This document shows positions 56,210 through 64,000 of a stretch of 64,000 nucleotides of DNA, in pieces; within the stretch, counting starts at the first letter, position 1, and each line of letters starts with the position of its first letter. Made by a program: the position numbers and the translations under genes. The notes under the pieces were generated by a model. It was not told the DNA's origin. It saw nothing but the letters and a program-made list of their open reading frames with translations, and did no database searches. The stretch lies in the NCBI RefSeq assembly GCF_002211365.1, contig NZ_LOKZ01000001.1:1054001-1118000 (forward strand), given 5' to 3'. The DNA comes from Rhizobium sp. R711. GTDB taxonomy: Bacteria; Pseudomonadota; Alphaproteobacteria; Rhizobiales; Rhizobiaceae.

Positions 56210-56246
56210 TTAACCATGCTGCTGTCTTATGTGCCTATCGAAACGG
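56210..56246 (+). promoter_or_regulatory. Putative flaB promoter core
   Basis: TTAACC (56210-56215), 23 bases, CGAAACGG (56239-56246). The same pair with the same 23-base spacing precedes flaC. This suggests a shared promoter architecture, with TTAACC near -35 and CGAAACGG near the transcription start. Confidence 0.4.
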
Positions 56247-56276
56247 CGAGTTGACTGCGCAGCAAAGCGGCCAACA

Positions 56277-56317
56277 GGCATGATGCTGACCGCCGTTCCC
56301 GGTAGTCCGGAATGTCC
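56277..56317 (+). promoter_or_regulatory. Flagellin leader element of flaB
   Basis: GGCATGATGCTGAC, CGCCGTTCCCGGTAG and TCCGGAATGTCC in the same order as in flaA, ending 33 bases before the flaB ATG. The shared spacing and sequence are strongest between flaB and flaC. Confidence 0.6.
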
Positions 56318-56349
56318 CTTCCTACACATTCTGCCAAAGGGGCAATTAA

Positions 56350-57240
56350 ATGACCAGCATTCTGACCAACAACTCCGCAATGGCAGCTCTCCAGACGCTG
56401 CGCAACGTCAACAGCAATCTGTCTGACACGCAGAATGCCGTTTCGTCTGGTCTGCGCGTCGGCAAGGCTTCCGACAACGCTGCCTACTGGTCGATCGCCA
56501 CGACGATGAAGTCGGACAACAAGGCCCTCTCGGCTGTATCCGACGCCCTCGGCATGGGCGCCGCCAAGCTCGACACCGCATACACGGCCGTTAAAAGCGC
56601 CATCGACATCGTCGGCGACATCAAGGCGAAGCTGGTTGCAGCCAGCGAAGCCGGCGTCGACAAGTCGAAGCTGCAGGACGAAATCACGCAGCTGCAGGCA
56701 CAGCTCAACAGCGTTGCTCAGTCCGCTTCGTTCAACGGCGAAAACTGGGTCAACAACGCCGGTGGCACCGTCAGCGTCGTTTCGTCCTTCGTCCGCGGCA
56801 CCGGCGGTGCGGTCTCCATCAAGACCACCGATTATGCGCTCGGCGCCACCAACACGCTGTTCGACGGCACGACGCAGGGCGGTATCCTCGGCGCAGCCGG
56901 AGCGAGCTCGGGCAGCTCGATCTACGGTTTTACGATCGGCTCCAGCACGACCCAGGGCGACGTCGACAACCTGCTGACGGACGTCGAAACCGCCTTGACG
57001 AGCATGACGACGCTCGGTTCGCAGCTTGGCTCGCTTCAGCAGCGCGTCGACATCCAGACCGACTTCGTTTCCTCGCTCAGCGACTCGATCGACTCCGGTA
57101 TCGGCCGTCTGGTTGACGCCGACATGGAAGAAGAGTCCTCCAAGCTCAGCGCCCTGCAGACCCAGCAGCAGCTGGCCATCCAGTCGCTGTCGATCGCGAA
57201 CTCCTCTTCGCAGAACATAATGTCGCTGTTCCGCAACTAA
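56350..57240 (+). CDS. flaB: Flagellin B
   Basis: 296-residue flagellin differing from flaA at only about eight residues (for example Asn to Leu at position 5, Asn to Lys in TAVKSAID, Ser-Ile to Asp-Val in QGDVDNLL, and the last residue). Third-codon positions are also nearly identical, so the copy is recent or kept similar by gene conversion. The start is the ATG at 56350, preceded by AAGGGGCAATTAA. It has its own leader and terminator. Confidence 0.97.
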   Translation: MTSILTNNSAMAALQTLRNVNSNLSDTQNAVSSGLRVGKASDNAAYWSIATTMKSDNKALSAVSDALGMGAAKLDTAYTAVKSAIDIVGDIKAKLVAASEAGVDKSKLQDEITQLQAQLNSVAQSASFNGENWVNNAGGTVSVVSSFVRGTGGAVSIKTTDYALGATNTLFDGTTQGGILGAAGASSGSSIYGFTIGSSTTQGDVDNLLTDVETALTSMTTLGSQLGSLQQRVDIQTDFVSSLSDSIDSGIGRLVDADMEEESSKLSALQTQQQLAIQSLSIANSSSQNIMSLFRN

Positions 57241-57300
57241 TATTAGGCGCCTTCGGACGCTTCAAAGAAGAGCCGCTGGTGTTACCGGCGGATATCGTGG

Positions 57301-57330
57301 AAGGCCGCGCTCCCCGAGCGCGGCCTTTTT
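57301..57330 (+). terminator. Intrinsic terminator of flaB
   Basis: AAGGCCGCGCT/AGCGCGGCC with loop CCCCG, then TTTTT. It ends the flaB transcript 61 bases after its stop. Confidence 0.9.
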
Positions 57331-57338
57331 AATGCTTA

Positions 57339-57353
57339 TTAACTGACCGTTAA
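57339..57353. promoter_or_regulatory. CtrA-type box upstream of flaC
   Basis: TTAA (57339-57342), CTGACCG, TTAA (57350-57353), perfect TTAA-N7-TTAA. The second half is part of TTAACC, which is 23 bases before CGAAACGG (57379-57386), the same layout as at flaB. Confidence 0.45.
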
Positions 57354-57417
57354 CCAAACTCGTGTTTTCTGCCGTCAACGAAACGGTATGTTAACCAAGC
57401 TTAAGAAGCGGTTAGCG

Positions 57418-57461
57418 GGCATGACGCTGATGGCCGTTGCCGGTGGCGGACCGGAATGTCC
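57418..57461 (+). promoter_or_regulatory. Flagellin leader element of flaC
   Basis: GGCATGACGCTGATGGCCG, TTGCCGGTGGCGG and ACCGGAATGTCC, the same motif order as the other flagellins. GCCG/CGGC pairs can form a small stem here. It ends 36 bases before the flaC ATG. Confidence 0.6.
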
Positions 57462-57496
57462 CTTTTCAATATTTGCCAGCAAGGGGCGATAATTTC

Positions 57497-58405
57497 ATGA
57501 CCAGCATTTTGACCAACGTGGCGGCAATGTCCGCTCTCCAGACACTCCGGAGCATCAACGGCAACCTGGAGGACACGCAGAACCGTGTTTCGTCTGGTTA
57601 CCGTGTCGCAGAGGCCAAGGACAATGCCGCCTACTGGTCGATTGCAACGACCATGCGTTCGGACAACAAGGCTCTCTCCGCTGTGTCCGATGCGCTCGGA
57701 CTTGGCGCCGCGAAGGTCGACACCGCCTACTCAGCCATGGATAGCGCTATTGATATCGTAAGTGAGATCAAGGCCAAGATCGTCGCGGCGACGGAAAAGG
57801 GCGTCGACAAGACCAAGATCCAAGACGAGATCGGACAACTTCAGCAGCAATTGCTGAGTGTGGCGCAATCGGCCTCGTTTTCCGGTGAAAACTGGGTGGC
57901 TGGGAATACGACGAAGAGCGTCGTCTCCTCGTTCGTCCGCGATGCCAATGGTCAGGTGTCCGTGCAGACGACCCAATACGTTCTCGACGACACCTCCGCC
58001 GGCAACGTGCTTTTCGGCATGACGACGTCAGGATCGATCGACACGACGACTGGCATTATCGGTACGTCCTCAGGCAGCGTTGGCTCAATCTACGCGATGG
58101 ATATCACGAGCTTTGGTTCTACCGATATCGATCTCGCCCTGACGACCGTTGAGTCCGGCCTCAGTGCGCTCACCAAGGCGGCGTCGCAGCTTGGCTCGAT
58201 CTCGACGCGCATTGACCTGCAGGAAAGCTTCGTTTCCAATCTCAGTGACTCGATCGACTCGGGCGTCGGACGCCTTGTCGACGCCGATATGGAAGAGGAA
58301 TCGAGTAAGCTGACCGCCCTGCAGACACAACAGCAGTTGGCGATCCAGTCACTGTCGATCGCAAACTCCAGCGCGCAGAACGTTCTCACGCTGTTCAAGG
58401 GCTAA
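57497..58405 (+). CDS. flaC: Flagellin C
   Basis: 302-residue flagellin, clearly homologous to flaA/flaB but diverged: N-terminal SILTNVAAMSALQTLRSING, then YRVAEAKDNAAYWSIATTM, and the same C-terminal QTQQQLAIQSLSIANSSAQN. I start at the ATG at 57497 (AAGGGG upstream). In rhizobia the extra flagellins add to complex filaments with flaA as the main subunit. Symbols here follow gene order; other species use flaD for the third copy. Confidence 0.95.
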   Translation: MTSILTNVAAMSALQTLRSINGNLEDTQNRVSSGYRVAEAKDNAAYWSIATTMRSDNKALSAVSDALGLGAAKVDTAYSAMDSAIDIVSEIKAKIVAATEKGVDKTKIQDEIGQLQQQLLSVAQSASFSGENWVAGNTTKSVVSSFVRDANGQVSVQTTQYVLDDTSAGNVLFGMTTSGSIDTTTGIIGTSSGSVGSIYAMDITSFGSTDIDLALTTVESGLSALTKAASQLGSISTRIDLQESFVSNLSDSIDSGVGRLVDADMEEESSKLTALQTQQQLAIQSLSIANSSAQNVLTLFKG

Positions 58406-58433
58406 GAGTGCCGCAACTCGCATGGACGAGATC

Positions 58434-58470
58434 GAAAGCCGCGTCATCGATGCGGCTTTCTCTTTGTTTT
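58434..58470 (+). terminator. Intrinsic terminator of flaC
   Basis: GAAAGCCGC (58434-58442) pairs with GCGGCTTTC (58452-58460), inner pairs around GTCATCGAT, then TCTTTGTTTTT. It ends the flaC transcript 28 bases after the stop. Confidence 0.85.
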
Positions 58471-58543
58471 TGAACCGATAATCAAGATTGCGCGAGGCTT
58501 GCGCGGCCGATCTTGCCGCTCTTGCGCCAGGTCCGGGCCTTGG

Positions 58544-58557
58544 TTAACTTCGCTTAA
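58544..58557. promoter_or_regulatory. TTAA-N6-TTAA box upstream of flaD
   Basis: TTAA CTTCGC TTAA, with six instead of seven bases between half-sites, 114 bases before the flaD ATG. It may be a weaker or degenerate CtrA-type site. Confidence 0.25.
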
Positions 58558-58604
58558 CAGTTGATTTGCTTTTAGCGACAAGCCGGCCTGGGGGACCAGC
58601 CGGG

Positions 58605-58646
58605 GGCATGACGCCAGGTCAGTCGCTGCCGGTCGCCGGCCTGTCC
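58605..58646 (+). promoter_or_regulatory. Flagellin leader element of flaD
   Basis: GGCATGACGCCAGG, CGCTGCCGGTCGCC and GGCCTGTCC, the most diverged copy, ending 26 bases before the flaD ATG. The order of motifs is retained. Confidence 0.45.
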
Positions 58647-58671
58647 CGTTTCCCTACTCAGAGCAGAAAAA

Positions 58672-59637
58672 ATGACCTATAAAATCGCCAGCTCGGCACA
58701 GGTAAACGCCCTTGCGGCGCTGCGCATCATCAACAAGGACGTTGCAACGGTTCAGCAGCAGGTTTCGTCAGGCTACCGCGTCGAAACGGCGGCGGATGAC
58801 GCGACTTATTGGTCATTTGCGAGCGTCATGCGCTCGGACAGCAGCTCTTTGCAGAACGTTCACGACGCGCTCGGCGTCAGTGCATCGAAGGTCGACACCG
58901 CCTACACCTCGATGGAAAGCCTGATTGACCAGCTGGGCGAGATCCGCAAAACCCTGGTGACGGCTCAGGAGGCAGGTGTCGACAAGACGAAGCTCAATAC
59001 AACCCTGACAGAACTGAAGGGGCAGTTGCAGACGACGGTCCAGACAACGAGCTTTGCGGGTGAGAACTGGCTGCTCAATCGCGATACCGCGCTTCCGACG
59101 TCGCGTTCCGTGATCGGCGGTTTTGTGCGCGGCACGAACGGTGAGTACCAGGCGCAGACGATCAGTTACCCGGCCGACCAGACAGTCATGATTGACACGA
59201 CGGATGCCAATCGCGGCCTTCTCACGAAGACCATTGACGCGAATACGTTCAATTCCGACGGCACCTCGACGGCACGAAACTACTATCTGCTGGACGCCGG
59301 CTCGACGAGCCCTGCAAGCGGAACGGAGATAGCACTTGACGAGAATACCACCAGCGAGCAGGTCACGGACATGCTGAGTGTGGTCGACTCTATGCTGTCA
59401 CAGTTGACCACCACGGCTGCCGGTCTTGGCACCATGAGCGCGCGCATCAGCGACCGCATTTCCTACACCGCGGATATGTCCGATCTAATCGACAAGGGTG
59501 TCGGTGCGCTCGTTGACACCGACATGGACGAAGCATCGACCCGCCAGACGGCGTTGTTGACGCAACAGAAGATGGGCGTTCAGGCGATTTCGATCCTGAA
59601 CACCGCTGCCAGCAAAGTGCTGATCCTGCTGCAATAG
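58672..59637 (+). CDS. flaD: Flagellin D (divergent fourth flagellin)
   Basis: 321-residue flagellin, the most divergent of the four: N-terminal SSAQVNALAALRIINKDVAT and YRVETAADDATYWSFASVM, a longer variable middle (with Thr/Asp-rich MIDTTDANRG), and a C-terminus DEASTRQTALLTQQKMGVQA. In rhizobia this type (also called flaC) is a minor filament component. CAGAGCAGAAAAA precedes the ATG. No hairpin follows; the next gene starts 131 bases on. Confidence 0.93.
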   Translation: MTYKIASSAQVNALAALRIINKDVATVQQQVSSGYRVETAADDATYWSFASVMRSDSSSLQNVHDALGVSASKVDTAYTSMESLIDQLGEIRKTLVTAQEAGVDKTKLNTTLTELKGQLQTTVQTTSFAGENWLLNRDTALPTSRSVIGGFVRGTNGEYQAQTISYPADQTVMIDTTDANRGLLTKTIDANTFNSDGTSTARNYYLLDAGSTSPASGTEIALDENTTSEQVTDMLSVVDSMLSQLTTTAAGLGTMSARISDRISYTADMSDLIDKGVGALVDTDMDEASTRQTALLTQQKMGVQAISILNTAASKVLILLQ

Positions 59638-59768
59638 TGGCCGGGGCGCCGTCGGGCCGGCTTGGCTGCGCCCTTCATCCTCGCGCAAGTTTGACACCCT
59701 ATTTTCGGTACAAAGGCGCAGTGCGGAAACCGTGCCTGATCAGTTGTCAGTTCATGATGGGGCGCGGC

Positions 59769-60440
59769 ATGTCGCAGTCTTCTGCAGCGAGAGGGGTGGT
59801 TTCGGTGAGTACGCTGCTTTCTCGGTACCTCAAGGATTTCGGCGAGCCGGCCGTCATCGCTCCCGTCGCGGAGGCCGCCGATCTCGCGAACGATTTCGGT
59901 GGCTTTGTAGATATCGCAACCGAAGCGGTCGTGGATGTCGAAGCCGAGCGCCGCGGCGCATATGCCGAGGGCTATGCCGAGGCGACCGCAGTGCTGACGG
60001 AAAAGTATGAACTGGAGGCGCAAACGGTCGCGCTCGTTCATCAGCGCGAAGTCGAAGTGCTCCGTGATCGGTACGAGGTTGAGGCCGCGGAACTGATCGC
60101 CTCCCGGTTGGATGCCATGGCGCATGAGATTGCGGCGCTTGTCAGCGCGACGGTCGCGAAGGCGTTGGCGCCCGTGATGACCGATGCCCTATCACAGAAG
60201 GCTGCCGTCGATCTTGCCGGCATCGTTAGCCAGGCGGTGCTGGACGGGGAAGTGGGCAATGTGACCGTCAAGGGCCCGGCCCGGCTGTTCGATGTGCTGA
60301 AGAACACACTCGGTGAAAAGGCCGGCCTTCTGCGCCATCATGAAACCGGCGATGTCGACTTGACCGTTGAATTTGGCGACGCCGTCCTCGTCACGCGCAT
60401 GTCAGCCTGGGCGACGAGCTTGAAGAAAGTTCTGGAATGA
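59769..60440 (+). CDS. Putative FliH-like export protein
   Basis: 223-residue cytosolic protein between the flagellins and motB. After a short lead it has an acidic helical segment ([20 protein letters not shown]) and a long helix ([20 protein letters not shown]), and ends with a small alpha/beta unit ([38 protein letters not shown]). This long helix plus terminal domain is the layout of FliH/SctL/ATPase stalk proteins that hold FliI at the switch. The overlap with motB (4 bases) ties it to the flagellum. Identity is by architecture only; the start could also be the ATG at 59754. Confidence 0.5.
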   Translation: MSQSSAARGVVSVSTLLSRYLKDFGEPAVIAPVAEAADLANDFGGFVDIATEAVVDVEAERRGAYAEGYAEATAVLTEKYELEAQTVALVHQREVEVLRDRYEVEAAELIASRLDAMAHEIAALVSATVAKALAPVMTDALSQKAAVDLAGIVSQAVLDGEVGNVTVKGPARLFDVLKNTLGEKAGLLRHHETGDVDLTVEFGDAVLVTRMSAWATSLKKVLE

Positions 60441-61735
60441 GTGATAGCGAAAACCACCACCACGGCAAGAACGAGATCATCATCGTCAAGCGGCATGGCG
60501 GCGGTGATCACGACGGTGCTCATGGTGGCGCCTGGAAGATCGCCTATGCCGACTTCATGACGGCCATGATGGCGTTCTTTCTCGTCATGTGGCTGGTCAA
60601 CGCCGCAAACGAGGAGACCAAGGCCTCGGTCGCGACCTATTTCAATCCGATCAAGCTTGCCGACGAGAAGCCGACGGAAAAAGGCTTGAAGAAGCCTGTC
60701 GACCAGGCGGACGGCGACCAGAAGCAGGACAAGTCGAAGGAAAAAGAAGACGAGCCAACCAAGGGCGCTTCGGCCGCAAACGGCGACGATCAGACCTCGA
60801 CATCCGGCGACCAAACCAATTACTCGGAAGCTGATTTCTTCGAGAATCCCTATTCGGTTCTGGCGGAGATCGCGCAGGAAGTCGGCCAGCAGGCAAACGT
60901 CAGCGCCAAGGGCGAGGGCGGCGCCAGCGACTCGGGTCCGGCAACCGGCGCCGACGGTGGTCAGGCCTATCGTGATCCGTTCGATCCGGACTTCTGGACC
61001 AAGCAGGTCGAAGTGACGCACGCCGACAAGAAGCAGCCGGCTTCGAGCGACGCTCCCGCCGATGGCGCGGCAGATGCCACCGAAGTTGCCAAGGCCGAAA
61101 CCGAGACACCGGCGGATCCGACGAAGGCTGCCGACGCCGGCCATGCTCCGGACGACCAAGCCAAGGAAGCCGCGAAGAGCAAGTCGCAACACGCTGCGTC
61201 GTCCGTGGAAACGGCTTCTGAAAATGCCGAGGGCAAGGAAAAGCCGCAGACTGAGGCGCAAAGGGCCGGCGAGCAGAAGCAGGCCGAGGATCTGCAAAAG
61301 GAAATCGCCCAGCAAATCAGCGGCATTGCCGGCAAGCTCGCCGAAGGTCTGACGGTAACACCGTCGGAAGGCGGCCTCCTGGTCAGCATTTCCGATCAGA
61401 GTGACGATTCCATGTTCAACATTGGGTCGGCCGTGCCGCGCAAGGAGATGGTGCTTGCGATGGAAAAGATCGGTGAGATCCTGAAGAGCAAGCCGGGCGC
61501 GGTCGTCATCCGCGGCCATACGGACGGCCGTCAGTATAAGGGCGAGAACGAGAACTGGCGCTTGTCCATGGATCGCGCCCAGGCCGCCTACTATATGGTC
61601 GTTCGCGGCGGTCTCGACGAAAAGCGGATATCGCAGGTCTCAGGCTTTGCTGATCGCAAGTTGAAAGATCGGGCGGATCCGTTCAACGCGACCAACAGGC
61701 GTATCGAAATATTGCTGCAGGCGGATCAGGGATAA
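60437..61735 (+). CDS. motB: Flagellar motor stator protein MotB
   Basis: 432-residue stator B subunit. The cytosolic N-terminus is His-rich; the single helix [20 protein letters not shown] carries the proton-binding Asp39. A very long acidic, Ala/Lys-rich periplasmic linker (about residues 65-285) precedes the OmpA-type peptidoglycan domain with [20 protein letters not shown] and [12 protein letters not shown]. The linker is far longer than in enteric MotB (about 308 aa total). It overlaps the gene before by 4 bases and lies 3 before motC. Confidence 0.96.
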   Translation: MSDSENHHHGKNEIIIVKRHGGGDHDGAHGGAWKIAYADFMTAMMAFFLVMWLVNAANEETKASVATYFNPIKLADEKPTEKGLKKPVDQADGDQKQDKSKEKEDEPTKGASAANGDDQTSTSGDQTNYSEADFFENPYSVLAEIAQEVGQQANVSAKGEGGASDSGPATGADGGQAYRDPFDPDFWTKQVEVTHADKKQPASSDAPADGAADATEVAKAETETPADPTKAADAGHAPDDQAKEAAKSKSQHAASSVETASENAEGKEKPQTEAQRAGEQKQAEDLQKEIAQQISGIAGKLAEGLTVTPSEGGLLVSISDQSDDSMFNIGSAVPRKEMVLAMEKIGEILKSKPGAVVIRGHTDGRQYKGENENWRLSMDRAQAAYYMVVRGGLDEKRISQVSGFADRKLKDRADPFNATNRRIEILLQADQG

Positions 61736-61738
61736 TCC

Positions 61739-63046
61739 ATGGTCCGTCACCACCGTCATCTTCTGCTTCTGATTCTCAGCCTCGCGGTAAGTTCTACTGC
61801 TGTCGCACAGGCGGAAGATCAGGAGGACATTGCGCCTTACAAGATGCTGCGGTCACTGCAGTTCGTGCAGGATGCCGTCGTGCTTGGCGATCACTCCGCC
61901 GCCGAGATGCAGCGCTTTATGCTCGGTACGATCGATCAGCGTCTGCGTACCATCGATCCGGCGGTTTTTGACGACGCCAGAAACGTAGACGCGGCGCTGA
62001 TCTATGCGATGAGTGGCGGTAATCCCGAGACGCTCGAATATCTTGTCGCCCGCGATGTGAACGGTCACTTCGACAATCGCGTCAGTGATGTGTTGCGGAA
62101 GTATCTGAGCGGCAAGGGCTTGCTTGTCGCCAAGAGCCTTGTCGAGACCGCAAACGAGTACAAGGACAAGAAAATCGGTCCTTATCTTGCGCTCGTCGGC
62201 GGCAATGTCACCATCGCGAAGAGCCCGATGGAAGCGTTGAAGCTGTATGATCAAGCGCGCCTCAATGCGCCGGGCACGATCATCGAGGAGGCGGCGCTAC
62301 GCCGCTCCGTATCGATCTGCGTCGAAGCCCGGATGGTGGACAAGGGGCTCGCTTATTCGCAGCGCTATGTGCGCCGCTTCCTGCATTCGCCTTATGCCAG
62401 CCAGTTCGCGGATCTTTTCGTCAAGCTGCTGGTCAATCATGATCATGAGGTAAAGCCCGACGACGTTGTTGATATCCTCTCCTTCATGGACGAGGCGAGG
62501 CAGCGTGAGGTCTATCTACGCATCGCCCGTGCGGCCGCCATCGCCGGCAAGGGTGATCTCGCGCGGATGGCTGCGGCGCGCGCACAGACGCTTGCGGGCG
62601 ACTCAGACAACGCCTTTGGCGCGCTTGCGGATTTCTACGGCGGAATGGCGGCGATCTCGACGGACAAAATTGATACGGCCGCAAAAAACATCGCATCCAT
62701 CCCCGACCAGGAACTGTCGCCACGCGATCAGGCTCTCAGGGCGGCAGCGAAAGCCATTGCAGAACAAGTGCTTCGCCCGCCCGACCCGGCAAGCTTGACG
62801 CAAGCGACGACCCCTAAATCTCATAGTCAAGAAATTACTTCTGAACAGGCAGCGGCCTCACCAGAGGCGGAGCAGGGAGAGATACCAAATCCCACTCCAG
62901 GTCCTGTTGCCGGAGACGCGGCTGCAACGCCGCCATCCAATGTTGGGGGACAGCAGGACGCCGACCCGTCATTCAGCGCATTCGTGACGTCAAGCCGATC
63001 GCAGCTTGATGAGGTCGACGGCCTCTTGAACAAAGAAAGTAATTGA
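61739..63046 (+). CDS. motC: Periplasmic motor protein MotC
   Basis: 435-residue periplasmic protein, specific to rhizobia and relatives, that binds MotB and is needed for motor function. A signal peptide (HLLLLILSLAVSSTAVAQAE) precedes a mostly helical domain (NPETLEYLVARDVNGHFDNR; AARAQTLAGDSDNAFGALAD) and a disordered Pro/Gln/Ala-rich C-terminus from ~330. It starts 3 bases after motB, and the fliK start follows 1 base after. Confidence 0.93.
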   Translation: MVRHHRHLLLLILSLAVSSTAVAQAEDQEDIAPYKMLRSLQFVQDAVVLGDHSAAEMQRFMLGTIDQRLRTIDPAVFDDARNVDAALIYAMSGGNPETLEYLVARDVNGHFDNRVSDVLRKYLSGKGLLVAKSLVETANEYKDKKIGPYLALVGGNVTIAKSPMEALKLYDQARLNAPGTIIEEAALRRSVSICVEARMVDKGLAYSQRYVRRFLHSPYASQFADLFVKLLVNHDHEVKPDDVVDILSFMDEARQREVYLRIARAAAIAGKGDLARMAAARAQTLAGDSDNAFGALADFYGGMAAISTDKIDTAAKNIASIPDQELSPRDQALRAAAKAIAEQVLRPPDPASLTQATTPKSHSQEITSEQAAASPEAEQGEIPNPTPGPVAGDAAATPPSNVGGQQDADPSFSAFVTSSRSQLDEVDGLLNKESN

Positions 63047-63047
63047 G

Positions 63048-64000
63048 ATGATGGACATCAGCGTTTCGGGGGGAGCGTCTGGAGCAGGGGCTGCCTCCGC
63101 GGTTGGCACTGCCCGTCAGACGGGCAGCGGCGGCGATACGGATGCAGGCGGGTTCTTCGATGTGCTGAACAAGACCAGCGGCAACTCGGCCGAGCAGCCC
63201 ACGGCCGGGCAGCGCGCTGGTGACGGCAGCGCTTCCGCCACGTCACCTCACGCGCGTACGAAGTCATTGATCGATCTCGGCAGCGCCTCCTTGGCCGCGC
63301 AGACGGAGATGAAAGAAAAGACGGCTGGGTCGGCCGACAAGGAGACCAAAAAGGCGGAGCGCGACCCGAAGGCCAAGGGCAAGCAGGCTGATGCCGCCGA
63401 CTCGCAGGATCTTGCCGATAAGCTGGACGATGAAGCGACGGCACATTCGGCCAAGGTCACCAAGCCGGCCAAGGCCGAAGGCGCCGAGGCGACCGAGGTC
63501 AAGAAGGGCGCGGAAGGCGATGACACCCTCTCGGACGTGCTGAGCCTATTGAAACAAGCGCCGACTGACGGATCTGCGGCGGCAGCGTTCGCTGCAATGG
63601 CCGCCACGAGCCAACAGACTGATGGCAAGGTATCGACCGATCCGAAAGAAAAGTCCGCCGCCAGTATCAAACCCAAGGACGAAACGTCTGCTGACGCGAC
63701 TCTCGCCGGCATCGATACGGCCGCCGACACTCAGGTGCCCGGCACAGAGGTCGCCGGCGATATTGACCCGACGACATTCCGACTGAGCCGCGCCGACGGC
63801 AGCGGTCAGTCCATGGACATGCACGTTGGCATTGACAAGGATGCCGCCGAGTCCGGCGGCAAGGTCAACATCGAAAGCGTCTCGGTTATGGATTCGCGCC
63901 GCTACATCGGCCTCGTGCAGAACACCAATTCTGCCGCGGTGACGGCCGCGATTTCAGGTGATCCGGAGTGGGCCAACGCCATGCAGCCGACATCTGCCCT
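63048..64000 (+). CDS. fliK: Flagellar hook-length control protein FliK, 5' part
   Basis: The frame starts at ATG 63048 (a second ATG at 63051), one base after motC, and stays open for 317 codons to the window end. The visible part is the Ser/Ala/Lys/Thr-rich disordered N-terminal region typical of FliK (VSGGASGAGAASAVGTARQT; KPKDETSADATLAGIDTAAD), with helix-rich ends. The C-terminal FliK hook domain would be beyond 64000. The motC-fliK order is standard in rhizobia. Confidence 0.85.
   Translation, partial: MMDISVSGGASGAGAASAVGTARQTGSGGDTDAGGFFDVLNKTSGNSAEQPTAGQRAGDGSASATSPHARTKSLIDLGSASLAAQTEMKEKTAGSADKETKKAERDPKAKGKQADAADSQDLADKLDDEATAHSAKVTKPAKAEGAEATEVKKGAEGDDTLSDVLSLLKQAPTDGSAAAAFAAMAATSQQTDGKVSTDPKEKSAASIKPKDETSADATLAGIDTAADTQVPGTEVAGDIDPTTFRLSRADGSGQSMDMHVGIDKDAAESGGKVNIESVSVMDSRRYIGLVQNTNSAAVTAAISGDPEWANAMQPTSA

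Noticed and set aside
1..64000. CRISPR arrays, rRNA, prophage or insertion sequences
   Set aside because: Read for repeated spacers, rRNA cores, integrase or transposase motifs; none was found.

Overview
The window is chromosomal DNA from an alphaproteobacterium of the Rhizobiaceae (Rhizobium/Agrobacterium/Sinorhizobium type). The evidence is gene content and order: an icpA-cheS-cheY-cheA-cheW-cheR-cheB-cheY-cheD-cheT operon next to fliF, the visN/visR regulator pair, four tandem flagellins, motB-motC-fliK, and UPF0262, DUF2948 and DUF982 proteins. The sequence is GC-rich with strong third-position GC, so many long antisense ORFs are shadows. I see no insertion sequence, prophage, rRNA or CRISPR array.

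Positions 1-26000 are a mixed, mostly housekeeping stretch. It starts with an OafA-type acyltransferase, small hypotheticals, a capsule-type glycosyltransferase and tRNA-Thr. A co-directional block follows: murA, DUF2948, hisD, UPF0262, a low-molecular-weight phosphatase-like protein, infA, maf, yacG and tRNA-Phe. Next come small proteins, an OsmC protein and a DMT exporter. A minus-strand polysaccharide trio (pyruvyl transferase, flippase, GT2) is followed by a 670-base AT-rich gap without genes. Then come a dioxygenase-hydrolase fusion (MhqO-MhqD-like), a fused SecDF, a YbaL-type K+/H+ antiporter, a small HTH regulator and a GT39-type glycosyltransferase.

Positions 26300-64000 are a nearly uninterrupted chemotaxis and flagellar island. 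The che operon (26335-34728) runs into fliF. visN and visR encode the LuxR-type master regulators. On the minus strand, motA-fliM-fliN-fliG-flhB plus one conserved hypothetical encode the stator A subunit, the switch and an export gate part. On the plus strand, flgF-fliI-hypothetical and then flgB-flgC-fliE-flgG-flgA-flgI-motE-flgH-fliL-fliP encode rod, rings, export ATPase and export gate, with many 1-4 base stop/start overlaps. After a convergent GT41 (OGT-like) glycosyltransferase come four flagellin genes, each with its own leader, then a FliH-like protein, motB, motC and the 5' part of fliK, which runs off the window. Missing flagellar genes (flhA, fliQ, fliR, flgD/E/K/L, flaF, flbT, rem) presumably lie beyond the right edge.

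The points most worth following are: a conserved leader element in front of all four flagellins (candidate FlbT-type post-transcriptional target); TTAA-N7-TTAA (CtrA-type) boxes before visN and two flagellins; the OGT-like gene beside the flagellins; a candidate unannotated FliH; CheT with a CheZ-like DxxxQ motif; and the dioxygenase-carboxylesterase fusion.
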